Positions 1 through 11,235 of a DNA stretch of 64,000 nt are shown here, piece by piece (positions within the stretch are counted from its first letter, which is position 1; every line of letters starts with the position of its first letter). The stretch lies in contig NC_072801.1 in the NCBI RefSeq assembly GCF_028583425.1, forward strand, positions 58,419,766-58,483,765, given 5' to 3'. Origin of the DNA: Eublepharis macularius. Lineage: Eukaryota > Chordata > Lepidosauria > Squamata > Eublepharidae. Below the pieces are notes generated by a model. It ran no database searches. It was not told the DNA's origin and was given only the letters and a program-made list of their open reading frames with translations. A program made the translations under genes and the position numbers.

Positions 1-124
1 GTGAAAGACCAGAAGCGCAAGAAATAGTCTCTAGTTTCTGAGCCTCTTAACAAGTGTACTTGAAGATGGCCATTTTTTTAAAGAAATATTTTATTAACTG
101 CATGAATTTTTACTATATTAACCT

Positions 125-345
125 TGAACAAGCCCTGACCTGGATAGCCCAGGTAAGCCTGATCTCGATGGATCTCAGAAGCTAAGCAGGTTTGGCCTTG
201 GTTGGTATGGATGGGAGACCTCCAATGAAGACCAGGGTTGCAGAGGCAGGTAATGGCAAACCAGCACTGTTAGTATCTTGCCATGAAAACCCTGCCAGGG
301 GTTGCCATAAGTCAGCTATGACTTGAGGGCACTCTCCACCACAAA
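125..345 (+). repeat. 5S rRNA-derived SINE (5S-Sauria type)
   Basis: The head matches the internal promoter half of 5S rRNA (GATCTCAGAAGCTAAGCAGG, then a TGGGAGACC-like stretch at about 205-220). The tail (TTGCCATAAGTCAGC to GAGGGCAC) resembles the BovB LINE 3' end, as expected for a SINE moved by BovB. It lies left of the last visible SH2B1 exon, in an intron. A second, inverted copy is at about 34665-34853. Confidence 0.85.
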
Positions 346-654
346 ACGTGAACAAAATGGGATTTTGAAAAGAAAATGCATATTAGATGGTGTAGTATAT
401 CTTTAAAATAATGTTCTCTCCCGTGTAAGAGTGCTTAAACATTCATAAAGTGTTATATCCCACTGGAGGTTCATAAAACTTAGAAGAAAGGATACAACAA
501 CAAGGGAGGGAGGAACAGCATGTTTCAGTTCTGCATGACAAAAAGTTTCATGAGGCAGCCTGAAGCACACAGGTCTGACTCTCTCTCCTAAAGACAGCTG
601 GAAGTTTTGCCAGGGCAGCGGAAAGGATCGGGTACAATGGGAAATGCCACTCAC

Positions 655-3146
655 CTTGGCTAAGCTGTTCGTTGCTTTCGCTCGGCACCATGGGAAGCTC
701 TCTGCTGGGCATGCTCTCTGAGTGGTTCATGCAGGGCTGTTCCAAGCTATCGGTGCTCTCTCTGGGGAGGTAAGTTCTATCAGCCATGAGAGCTAAAACA
801 GAATCTCCATGTACAGAGACAGTATATACCTGAGTAATAAACTTCAGGAACAAACAACAGGGGAAAATGGTCACTTTCATGCCCCGCTTATGAGCTTCCC
901 ACAGACATCTCATCATCTGCCATTGGAAACAGAATGCTGAACTAGATAGACCTGTTGTCTGATTTCTTAAATGATTATTATACAAGGATCAGAAAACAAC
1001 CCTCTCATTCGTAAAGAAGGCCAGTCAGGTTCAGTGCAACATACCCCAGGCCCATGCATTCCTGAATGTCTGCCAGCCATGAACGCATCTGTAGTGAGTC
1101 AACCGTCTCAAGGATATACTCCAAGGAACTTGACAGCTGGAGCAGGGAGGAGGAAACAAAATCTGTAAATATCAAGTGGCCAGGAGGCCTACTCCTAAAC
1201 CCCCATCCAAGAAAAACAAAGGAAGCATCAGTCTGTGAGAAAGGGAACCACAGTGAAGGTTAGGAAACAGTTTATGGAAAGCACTGTAAAGAACTATTGA
1301 GATCAAATGCAGTTTTAATGGAAATACTTCAAGAGTCACCATGAAAACATAAGTTGATAAAAAGGGCTGATTCACAGACTATTATCTTAGCAAGGAAAGA
1401 CCAAGAATCAAGCTCATGTCTTCTCTGTTCCGGCTGTCAGTCGCAAGCAGCCACTACTGGTAGCAGTGACTAGAGAGCTCTTTTGGCAACCTTGTCTTGC
1501 TCTATGCCCGTCTAGAAAAGATTCCTATCTACCACAGGTGTTCATTCATAGTTATTGGCTGAATTCCCTGTATGTTCTGATGAGCTGTTCTCTCTCCTGA
1601 GAAATGATTAGTACTCCCCACCCCAGCAAAGACATGAGAAAAAGTTGCTAGGGTGAGAGAAGTCTGCTTGAGGAAATCAGCCAGTCCTGGAATAAGTAAG
1701 GGAGTGCTGAAAAAGAGCAGGTGTGGGGTGAACATTCAGCTGTGGATTCCTCTTCGTCAGAAATGGAGGACAATAGGAAAAGGAAATACGCGCTAAAACC
1801 CAAGCTTGCATTGGCTGCTGGTGGAAAGAAGCTTTATTGCTTCTTTTGAAAGCCAGAGCCAGCAGAAAAGATATCCACTTTCTTGTATTTCTCTTGCTGA
1901 GAATACTTCGACAGGTTTAAAAAGCATGTTTTGTGGTGTCTACTCAAAAACACATGAGCTTCAACAGATTTTGATCAGGCAAGCAAACCAAATCACAAAG
2001 CAGGCCCAAGGCAAGCAGTTGCTATTTTCTCTTTACCCACTCTGACCATTTGCTGACCTTGAGCACAAAGGTGTTCTCCTTGTCAGGCATTTCCAGAGGT
2101 GTTGTGGTTCGCACATCCACTACGCAGGAGCAGGCAATGCTGACCCGTGGCTTTGATGCCTAGTGGTTGAAGGCAGGGAAGAGAGAGAGTTAAAGAAATC
2201 CCAAACCAGGAACACTCTTCACAAAGTGCCTTTGGTCTCTCCTCACCAACTCCATACCCCGCCCCCCACCTTAGTCCAAAGACCCACTGCTCACCTTCGG
2301 TGGGATGTAGAACTCCAACAGGTAACCCTCCCCCTCCCCTTTTCCTGCTTTGCGCAGGAGAAGACGGCATTTCTGCCAGCGTGTCCTGGTGCCCCCGCCT
2401 GCCCCGTCATCAGCAACAATGTAGTTCAGCAGGCCCTCACGCCTCACACTAGCAAGTTCAACTCGTGGGGCAGCTGGGGAGGCTTTATTCAGTCGCAGGC
2501 GCTCAAATCGGTGAGTCCATCGGTCGGCGTCACCACCCCCTGAGGAGTTGGAATTGCTGTTAGCTCCAGTGGTTGCTTCCTCACCACCAATGGAGGATGA
2601 TTCAGCTGAGGTCTTCCACTGCAGAATGCCACGGACACTGCCTCGGACACTACGGCTAACGTTGCGCAAAGAGAAGCGCTTCTTCAGCTTTGGTTTAGTG
2701 GCTGCAACGGCAGCCACAGTAGAAACATCTTCAGAGCTGCGGGATTGGCTGCTGGAGAGGCCAGAGGGTGGCCCAAGTGGAGGCTCCACGGGGGAGGCAA
2801 CTGATGAGTCACTGCAGGTCTCCGAGAGGTCACGTGCTGAGGAACAGCCGGTGAAAGGAGCAATGTCACACCGAGGGGGTGAATCACTGGCATAGGCCCG
2901 GCTCACCTCTGCCTCAAAATGCTCCAGGAAGTGCTCTGCAAAGCGGCGCGAGAAGGCAGCTTCGGCTCCAGGTGTGGCAAACTGTGGGTTCTCACCAAGG
3001 AAGGCCCGGAAACGACGGGCAAAGTCCACTGCAGCTGCACGTGCATGTGCCTCACAGAATTCCCGCCAGCCAGGAGACGGTAGAGACACAGGCTCCGTCA
3101 CAACCCCTCCACCTGCTGGTGACAGGGGCACTGCACTCCCGTTCAT
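655..3146 (-). CDS. SH2B1: SH2B adapter protein 1, N-terminal part (gene runs off the left edge)
   Basis: Cytoplasmic adaptor that binds JAK2 and receptor tyrosine kinases (insulin, leptin, growth hormone, neurotrophin signalling). Coding exons in transcript order: 3146-2295 (this exon starts at acceptor 3223), 2159-2058, 1136-1045 and 776-655. They join in frame to 389 codons. The start [10 protein letters not shown] matches the family N-terminus; the open frame runs further upstream, but that is 5' UTR. Visible parts are the N-terminal dimerisation region ([20 protein letters not shown], about residues 25-85), the [11 protein letters not shown] and [12 protein letters not shown] basic/Ser stretch, and the PH domain (about 195-350, ending WLADIQEC), followed by the conserved TDSLE..CMNHSES segment. 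For the last exon the acceptor after GATAG (start 776) keeps frame and restores the family sequence GTYLPREST; the nearer-looking acceptor at 792 does not. The SH2 domain exons lie beyond position 1. Identity is clear; PH boundaries are approximate. Confidence 0.95.
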
Positions 3147-4937
3147 GGTTGCCCAGGTGGGGCCAGTTGACAACAAGCCCAGAGCCAGGACTGGGCTGCT
3201 GCTGGCACCAGTGGCCTTGTGACCTACAGAAGGAGGGAGGGAGAGATTATTATGAACATAGCTGGAGGAAACCATGTGATTGAACTGCTGCTGCAAGGTC
3301 ATGGAGCAGTAAACGGGGAGAAAAACACCCCGCACGTACTCAAGAGAAGCAACAGTACAATGACATGGCTCCAACTAAGCATTTTACCCAACGTGACTGC
3401 CTACAATATCACATCCTTATAACTGTGTAGAGGCCTCTTTGAAAAATTGCACAGAAAAAGTAATACTATCTCTAAATACACAATCATTAAACTGAAGGAG
3501 AGGGACTCATTGTGACCTCCCAGGCTGCACTGAGAGCAACAACAAAAAGACTGCACAAGTTTCAGTCTAGAGTTCTGTGCATATTCTGATCTTGCCTTGT
3601 AAAATCACCACCCATATTTTCAGGGAAGTACAATGGCAGCCTCAAAAATAAGGATCTTTCCCTTATAAAGGGCAACAGTGAGATACTGTAAGCTTTTTCC
3701 AATGTACAAGAGAATTAGACCTCAGAGGAACCTTTTCCAATAGCTGTTCAACACAGAAAGAAAAAATTTGGTCAAAGCACCTTTGCATGTGGCTTAACAG
3801 CACACAAGCCTCCTCCTTGGCAAAAATCAACAAAATGGCTACAGCTTGACAGCCCAGCCCAAGCACTAGGGTCCAGAGAAATAAAACAGATGCCTAACAG
3901 AAAGTAAAAAAGAGCAGCCATCAGTGGACCAGTTGGGCAGCTGGTTCTGAGATTCTTGCAAAGCCTATTCAGGATCCCCTAATATGAAATGCTTTATTAG
4001 TTACTCCTGAGCATGCACCCTTCCTTCTCAAATTTAACATACACAGATGGGCCATAATATTCTAGAAAATAAGCATCATGGGGTTAACTGGTCACAAGAA
4101 GACTGAACATATACACTGGACTGGGAAGGAGAATTTTTCACAAGTGGGATGTCATATGGGGTCTGAGTGAAAAGAACAACAGTCTACCAGCTTTTTAAGA
4201 AGGTATAAGCTTTCAAGAGTCAAAACTCTCTTCTTCAGATACTGGTGACCAACATCTACCTGAAACATAAAGGGGGTTCCTGATTCTGAACACATCTCAA
4301 GGCACCACAGCATCATTCCTTAAATTAAACATGTTCCTTCTCTACTTGTTAAGTAAGCATACCATAGCAACCAGCAGAAGAACCAAATCCCAGCATGTAA
4401 TGCTTGCTAGATTCTTTTTAAAAAGCTTTTAAAATACTGAAACGTTTTATTTTGAAGTCAAGACACAGATACACATGCATGAAGGTGATAGTATGCAGCA
4501 CACACCATCCCATGAGAATTTGGCTATAAGCGGACTAGGAAGGGAGGAATAAATTGAGGGGGCAGAAAGATAAATTAGAAACCTTCGGAAAGAGTCATAA
4601 ACCAAACACCCGTCCTGCAGGTGCGTATTAGGAGATCAAATAAAGGAGAAAAGAAACTGCTTTTCACGCTTCTCTGAGGTGACTAGGCCCAATGCAGGCA
4701 AAGGGTTCCTGCCCCTTTAAAGGCTGTTTACAATGAAGAGTTTTATCAGACGCAGTTCAACGCAGCGTTTAGACGGACAGGAGTCCTCGCAGGCTCCAGA
4801 CCTGGCAAGTGGCAACCCTTTGGGGGAGGAGCAGGTAGAAGCCCGTTCCCCTTTGGGAGTGGCAGGGAAAGAGGCTCGCCGCATCGACGCAGAGGAGGGA
4901 AGCCAGCTGGGCTTCGTACGTCTGTCACTCACTCACC
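3147..4937 (-). other. SH2B1: SH2B1 5' UTR and first intron
   Basis: Bases 3223-3147 are the 5' UTR part of the first coding exon, preceded by acceptor TTCTGTAG. A good donor (GATG followed by GTGAGTGAGTG) sits at 4937/4936, so a noncoding first exon probably ends at 4937 and starts near 5000-5060. The intron (about 4936-3224) holds no exon I can support. At about 4160-4260 is a degenerate piece of an interspersed repeat (GAGTCAAAACTCTCTTCTTCAG), also seen near 12.0, 12.7, 39.7 and 63.6 kb. Confidence 0.6.
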
Positions 4938-5330
4938 ATCCCGGCCTTAGGTCCTTTGCAGCCAGGGTTTGTCAGTCCGTCTGTCTCCCTGTTTCTTCTC
5001 GAGCGCCACTTCCGCTTCCGGGTCTCCTTGCTCAGGTAACCCCTTCCTATTTCCTTCCTCTCAGTTCCGTCTTCGTCATCAGCCCGAAGGGAAAGGGGCA
5101 AGGAGGGTTGTTTTCTTAAATCATAGAGAGAAGGCCCACGTTGAAGCCTAGAGGGGAGGGGTCACGAGAACCGTGACGTCACCGTTGTTGACGCAGCTTC
5201 CCTTCCTCATTGGTTGAGTCCTCCATGCGTTGTTATGACAACCCAAGGCGTTGATCCTACATATGGGCCTTGATGCGCCGCAGTTCTTTGGCATGTTTCT
5301 GCCGCTCGTTGCCCGGGTGACGAAGCAGCG
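4938..5330 (-). promoter_or_regulatory. SH2B1: SH2B1 CpG-rich promoter with ETS, CRE and X-box-like sites
   Basis: The region is CpG-rich compared with its flanks and lies just upstream of the inferred noncoding exon. On the minus strand a double ETS core (CCGGAAGCGGAAGT) lies at about 5007-5020. A perfect CRE (TGACGTCA) is at 5174-5181. Two RFX X-box-like 14-mers are at 5229-5242 and 5308-5321. The transcription start is inferred, not seen. Confidence 0.55.
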
Positions 5331-5344
5331 TAGGGTGGCCCTGG

Positions 5345-5520
5345 TCCAGGTGCGGCTTGGAGGTCTCCCGGAATTGCAACTGACGGAGATCAGTTCCCTG
5401 GGAGCAAATGGCTGCCTTGGAGGGGGGCTCTATGGAATTATAGCCTGCTGAGCTTCCTCCCGTCCCCAGGCTCCACCCTCAAAATCTCCTGGTCTTTCCC
5501 AACCCAGAGTTTGCGACTCT
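5345..5520 (+). repeat. Interspersed repeat, MITE-like, family unassigned
   Basis: Shares the series 'GGAATT(A/G)CAACTGA ... GATCAGTTCCCTGG ... AAATGGCTGCCTTGGAG ... CCTGCTGAG' with copies at about 49545-49735 and 58030-58245. In the 58 kb copy the ends are loosely inverted (TTGCCA near the left end, TGGCAA near the right), which suggests a nonautonomous DNA element. It interrupts the CpG-rich zone upstream of SH2B1. Confidence 0.6.
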
Positions 5521-6964
5521 GCGGCGGCGGCCTGGAACCTTTCATGTTTAGGAGGCCATCTCTGTGCATATGTAGAGTGCCTTTCCCGACACTGAACTGC
5601 CCGCCCCCCGCCGCTGAATACTATCACTTTTTTAAAAATCACAATCTTCCCGTTTATGTAATGTAAGGCGACAAGGCCATCTCTCTTGAATCCATTTTTG
5701 GGAAGGGAAAGGAGTATCACGTGGAATCCCAACCATAGCATGTGAAGAAAGCATAGGATCCTTGCTGGAAAAGATTAAATATCCCTACAGCATCCTGCTT
5801 CCCATAGTGTCAGACCAAGATGCCCCTGGAAAGGCCCGCAGGCAGAGCACAGAGGCCAAAGCCTCCTCCAGCTGTTGCTCTGAATCAGCTCAGTATTTAA
5901 TGGTACACTGCTTCTGAACTTGGAGATCCCATTGCTTCAGCTGTGAGCCCCTCCTCCTAGCTCCCAACAGTGACTGCAGCCATGAAGAGAGGGCAGCAGG
6001 CAAACTAGCAAGGCAACCCTCCATTGTGCCTGCTTCCACCTTAAATGGCAATCTCCTTAACCAAGGAACATTTTGTACTGAGTTTTTAGAAAGCAGGGAG
6101 AGGAAGCAAAATTTAGTATAGCCTAAAACCATAATGTTGGCCCCAGGATCTGTCAGGCTCCTCAGACTGAATCATACCAATTGGGTATCATTGAATCATA
6201 CCAAATGGGGCTTTTGTCCAGAACCTCAGCTCAAGGGTTAAAAATGGTTAGAACACACAAGGGCAGTCATATTTTAAAAAACATAAACCAAACAAGACTT
6301 ATCATGAGCAAAGAGAGCTGCAAACTGCTAGGAATGATGTTCATAAATTTGTCCAAAACATTTGACTGAAAGCATAATTCTATCATTTTACCAAGGAAGC
6401 CGCAATCTGGACAGGATCACACGTAAAGGCTGCTAGTATTTTTATTCTCAGCCAACCTAAGTTCACCTGTAATTCCTGAGCTTTCTCTGTGGGAGTAAGA
6501 GTCTGGGTCATGTAGTCAGGCACCAGGACTGGAAGGGTCTAGACACTACTATCCATTTCTAATAGCTTGCAGCAAATTATTTTGGCAGCCAATCATAAGT
6601 GAATGATGTAATATAAAGGTGATCATCTAAGTTCTGATGTGCAGCTGCACAGTGCAAGGCTTTCAGTTCAGAATGGAACACATAAGAAAGTGCCCAGAAG
6701 AGAGAGAGTATGGGGGTGGAGAATTGCACCCAGCATTCTACTGATGCTCACCTGTCCTTTGCCCTAGTGCATTTATGCCGCAAGAAAACAGGAACGTAAA
6801 CCCCAAACCATTTGTATTACAGAACAGCAACAAATACATTTCATTGTAATAGCCAAGTACTGACGGCATGACACACGGCACACAATAGATCCTCACACAC
6901 CTCCAGAATATAAAACTTCAAACTGGTTTCCAAGCCAAAGGAGTACACTCGCATCAGTACAAGC

Positions 6965-7240
6965 AGCGTAGGTTCAGTGGCTAAGAGTGTAGGAGTAGGC
7001 TCTGGGAGCATCACATTAGAATTCCCACTCTGCCATAGAAGTGGGTGATCTTGAACCAGTAACTCTCTGTGTCTAACCTAGCTAGCAGGGTTGGTGTGTG
7101 AAGAGTAGGGGAGGAAATGTAAGCCACTTTCAGCCCCAAATGGGTCCAGAGTCTAAAGGATGCCACTGTGACAAAAGCACAGGTGAAACAATGCGATCCC
7201 ACGTCTTCCTTACAGTTTAGTGTTGCAGCTGAACCACACA
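6965..7240 (+). repeat. Degenerate Sauria-type tRNA-derived SINE
   Basis: Diverged match to the series seen in the clearer copy at 20221-20468: GGCTAAGAGTG near the head, then ATTCCCACTCTGCC, GGGTGATCTTGAACCAGTAA and a body ending AAGCCACTTTCAGCCCC. Substitutions throughout indicate an old copy. Confidence 0.5.
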
Positions 7241-7774
7241 ACTAATACATAAAGGAAGCTTATGGCTTCTGCTTGCTGAATGGGTCACAAGAAAAAGGAG
7301 TCACAATTTGAAATATTTGTAGTGCCTTCTGCAAATTGATGAGGCTGTTCCATCCATTTTGACCACAAAATAAGTACCTAGTGAAGAACTGAAGCATAGT
7401 GAATCACTGCTCAACATGTTTCCAGATGAATAGCTCAAGACAAAAAGTATGTACTCTTCAATAAAAAGTGAAATGCTGAATATTAGACTTTCAGAGATAA
7501 AATTATATAGATTAAACTGCTGAATGTATTTTGATCTGTGCAAATTAATATATTAGTTCAAGAAAAGTAAGAAAGGAGTGAAACTGGGGTGATAACTGAA
7601 AGATCAGAGGAGGCCAAGCAGTAGATAGATTTGCTTGCAAAGACACATCATGGATTATTATAAAATAAGAAACAATGGGAGCCTTGTCTTAGATTTCCCT
7701 TTCCATGTGAAGAATCCTTTGATACATTTCAGTTCATGTGTATCTTTAACAATGCTGCCTGACATTTCCCCCCT

Positions 7775-7990
7775 TTATTTATACTCTGCCTTTCTCTCCA
7801 ACTAGGATTCAATGTGGCTTATATCATTCTTCTTCCCTCCATTTTTTCCTCACAACAACCCTGTAAAGGTAGCCTAGGCTGAAAGTGTGTAACTGGCCCA
7901 AGGGTACCCAGCAACCTTCCATGGCACAGCGGGGAATTGAAACTAGGTCACTCAGATCCTAGTCCATCAGTGTAGCCACTACACCGATCC
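7775..7990 (-). repeat. tRNA-derived SINE, inverted
   Basis: Read on the minus strand it begins near a GTGTAGTGGCTACACTGATGG-like head and includes a B-box-like AATTCCCCGCTGTGCCATGG region, a GGGTACCCTTGGGCCAGTTAC region, GGGTTGTTGTGAGG and a tail AGGCAGAGTATAAAT. The same family is at about 38925-39115 and 53412-53600, also inverted. Confidence 0.6.
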
Positions 7991-9595
7991 ATTTAATGGT
8001 TAATAAGGCGGCAGAAGCTCCATGATATACACAGAGACAGTTATGGTGCAGTTTATTCACTTACTTAGAGTCCACTTTCCTCGCTAAGACTCAAGGTGGA
8101 AAATGTCTGCATTGAGATGGTACAGATGGACTCTCCTATATAAGTAAAATATTGCTGACCTCCAGTGAGCCTAAGGCACTGAGATTTTCAAACTCTTTTG
8201 AAACTGGATCCACTGTTAAACTTACTGTGTATCGTTTGGGCTCTACCATAGTAGTGTCTCAAGTCATTGGCAGTGCAAGTCTGGGAAGCATTGTTTTCTG
8301 CATGCTGGAGGCTAACAGTGAGCAGAACCCCCAGTAAATGACAAATGGTGCAGTGCGAATAGAGACAATGTTGCACCTCTCTCCCCTCTCTTCTTTCTCG
8401 CCAGAGTGAAGGCAGAACCTCCTCTCCCAGCTCAAGAGTTTCCATTGAAGAGAGAACTTGCAAGAGGGTTGCCACCTATGTAGCATCAGATGACAGGGGC
8501 ACCAAATCAGAGCCTCCAAATAAGACTGAAGTGGACGAGTAGGTTTGTATGGGAGTAGGCGGTCCTTCAAGGTATACAGATCCTGAGCTGTATAAGGCTT
8601 TAAAGGTCAATACCAGCACCTTGAGTTGGTCCCAGAAGCAAATTGGCCCAGCGATAGGGTCCCTACAGTCTTCAAAAGCAGGCTCACTATTCTAACCTTC
8701 TGCATCAGGGGAGTAGCAACCATCAGCTTTATGATGACAGAATCAGTAGGGGTTGGATGAACTGGTCTTGCTGAACTCAATGAGACATGTTCAAGTATGC
8801 AGAGGATCAGGGTCTCCATGTGTACAACAGGATGAATTCACCAATGTTTTGGGACTTTCCCTCCAAAAACTGGAGATGGCTTGAAAAATCACTGTTTTTG
8901 GTATGTCCATATTCTACTTTCATCTCTGGAAACGGATCTGGTAGGATTTTGTACTATTTTAAAAACCTGCCTAATCCTCTGATGCAAGAATGAGGAAAAG
9001 GAAACTAGTGCATATGGCATTATAGGAAAATGCCACTTATGCCACTTTCAGTTCCCTTAAGAACTGCAAGTCTCCAGCCGCAGTCCTCAAACAGGCTACA
9101 AATCCCCAATCTGAATTCCTAGGGAGACATCAGGTACGAATGCTCTGGATGAAAGTACAAGACACCTTGTACTTACAGGCAATGTCTTAAAACATTTTTT
9201 TTAAAAAAACCTGATTTATAACTTGCTTTTTCAATCAAAAGATTCTTAAAGCAGAATAAAACAACTGATTATACCACAATACAAAACAAGAACTTTAAAA
9301 CAAAATTAAAAAATTCAGATGGGAATAAATTACTTTCCCACAACATTCTTTTGTACTTTAGATTCAGCAAGCATTAGATATTTTTATGTTATCCTTTCCC
9401 TGCCCATCTTTTTTTCAATTAAAGTCTTTGGGGGCGCAAATAGCTGTGTAAACAGAATGAGAAAACATTATTTACTTAAAACCTTTTAAACGCTGTTGTT
9501 ATTTCCTCAGACTCAAGACGTGGAGAGGGATGTCTGATACATCTCTACAAATAAACCTGCCATATAAACGATCTTTGAGGTAACGTGTGTGCCCG

Positions 9596-9705
9596 GCGTG
9601 TGTATTATGTGCCATCAAGTCGCCTCTGACCTATCGCCACCCAATGAAGGAAAGGCCTACAAAATGCCCTATCATTAAGAGACTTGCTCAGATCTTGCAA
9701 ACTTT
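9596..9705 (-). repeat. BovB (RTE) LINE 3' end, inverted
   Basis: The plus strand reads TGTGCCATCAAGTCGCCTCT and continues to GAGACTTGCTCAGATCTTGC, the reverse complement of the squamate BovB ORF end and 3' terminus. The plus-strand copy at 42645-42903 shows the same terminus. The element abuts the ATXN2L CpG island and supplies the beginning of a long spurious open frame there. Confidence 0.75.
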
Positions 9706-9879
9706 TCTCACACAAGAAGTGGCAGAAGTGGCTCACCGTATGAACTTAAAACATTACAAAAACATGGGGAAAATAGCATTTTTTCGTAAAGCCTCAATGA
9801 CCTCCAACTGTTCAACCCCCCCCCCCCGGTCTCTGGCAAAAGGGATCACATCGCCCTTGAGGTCACTGAGGCCAGGCTA

Positions 9880-11235
9880 TAACCGTCACCCATGTGACAT
9901 TGAGGAATCGGGGTCATTCGGGGTCAACCATCTTCGGGGTAACATCCGGGAGCTTTGGTCTCAGCCGCCCGTTCCCCCACCCTCTCGCTCATGCGCAGTC
10001 CGAAACACCCGTGCACTTTCTCCGACAACCAGGAATAAGGGGACATGCGCGGCTTTTCTTCTCCCGCCTCTTTCTGCACATGCGTCCGTCGAGATGATCG
10101 GAAACAAGGAAGGCAGAGCCTTTGTTTCTCTTTGCGCATGTGCACTGAAGCCGCGAGCCCATTACTGCGGGACGCGAAAACCTGGCCGGCTGTTCCAATC
10201 ACACGGCCGCCCTTTCCCCGATTGGTCGAGCACGCCTGCGATCACGTGGAGAGTGCGCGTCGGCGGCAGTGGACGACGTGCGCGGCAAGGCGGGCGCGCG
10301 CTGGGCAAAGCCCTGCCCTCCACCAGGGACTCATTGTGCAGCAACCGGGTTGCCTCTCCTCGTTCGCGCGGGCCTGCAGGATCCCCCCATTACCTTCCTC
10401 CCGCCCCTTCTCTCTCCTCAACGAGCCAGCGCGCTCCCGCTAAGATACGGAAACCCGAAGTGTAAGGAAGAACGGGGGGAAAGGGGGGGTTGAGACCGTT
10501 GCCGTCGAGGCCCCCTCCACGCTAGCATCACTACACCACTTTCCCCGCTCCTCGTTTTTTCCCCTTTCCCTCGCGCGCGCGCGCGCTTTAGCAGAGCCCC
10601 TTCCCCCTTTCTCCCTGCGCGCTCGCTCTTGACTGGCCTCACGGGCCTCCCTTCCCCCAACCGCCCTCCGCTCCAGCGCTGCCGCCTTCTGATTGGCTGG
10701 CGCCCTCGAGACTTTTTCGACTTCTTTCCTTCACCTCTTCCCCCATCAACCACCGCAGGGGGAGCGCGCGCCCGCCCTCTCCCTCAAGAAACAGAGCAGA
10801 GTGCGCGCCACGCAAGACGCGTTCCTGGCCTGCGTTTGCGGCCCAGCCTACGTGCGGCGGCGTTTCGCATTTCTCTTTTTTCCCTCACAAGGAAGACGAG
10901 GGGGAAGGCACGCCTGCGTTTTTGAGGTTTAAATTGGAGGTGGGGGTAGGGAAGGACCTTCGGTGCCTTCTCGGCTGCCGGCCCCGTCTTGGTCCTTCCC
11001 TTTCGCCTTCTCGTTTCCCCTTCCGGGCCAGGAGGCGCGCGCGCGCGGCGTCGGCTTTGAGTCGTCGTTCTCGGCGGCAGTTCGTGGTTTCCTTTTCCCT
11101 CAAGGAATCCCTTCCCGCTCCCTCAGGCTGTGCCGAAGCGGGGCCGAGTGAGGACAGCGAGCCTCCCTTCGGTGCTCTCGCGGGGAGGGGGGGTTGAGAG
11201 CGGCGCCCGGCCTTTCCTCTGCTGCCGCCGCCGCC
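9880..11235 (+). promoter_or_regulatory. ATXN2L: ATXN2L CpG-island promoter and 5' UTR
   Basis: Base composition changes abruptly to very CpG-rich sequence until just past exon 1. There is no TATA box near the start codon. NRF1-like sites occur (TGCGCATGTGCA at 10133-10144; further ATGCG cores near 9990, 10045 and 10080). The start codon at 11236 sits in a GCCGCCGCC context. Long open frames on both strands here result from high GC, not from genes. The start site cannot be fixed by eye. Confidence 0.7.

Larger units (their letters stand above)
5521..9595. other. Intergenic stretch between SH2B1 and ATXN2L; repeats only
   Basis: No conserved coding exon was recognised on either strand; the open frames are short and unlike any protein. 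Contents are decayed interspersed repeats (separate entries) and, at about 8570-8770, a repeat resembling a common amniote interspersed sequence (AGGCTTTAAAGGTCAATACC) that I cannot assign. AT-rich sequence follows from about 9180 to 9500. Confidence 0.6.

Noticed and set aside
125-245. Functional 5S rRNA gene
   Set aside because: Only the internal promoter half resembles 5S rRNA, with many changes, and it is joined to a LINE-type tail, so it is a SINE.
655-792. Acceptor at 792 for the fourth visible coding exon of SH2B1 (CTGTTTTAG)
   Set aside because: It would shift the frame after exon 1136-1045 and run into a stop. The acceptor ending GATAG at 777 keeps frame and restores the family sequence.
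5251-5451. Plus-strand open frame next to the SH2B1 promoter
   Set aside because: Its second half is the interspersed repeat also found near 49.6 and 58.1 kb; the first half is promoter sequence.
9587-10465. Long plus-strand open frame of 292 codons upstream of ATXN2L
   Set aside because: Its first part is an inverted BovB end and the rest is CpG-island sequence; no domain, no splice context, no family resemblance.
11194-11235. Upstream extension of the ATXN2L start (MRAAPGLSS..)
   Set aside because: The codon at 11194 is TTG, not ATG. The ATG at 11236 gives the family start MLK and has a better context.
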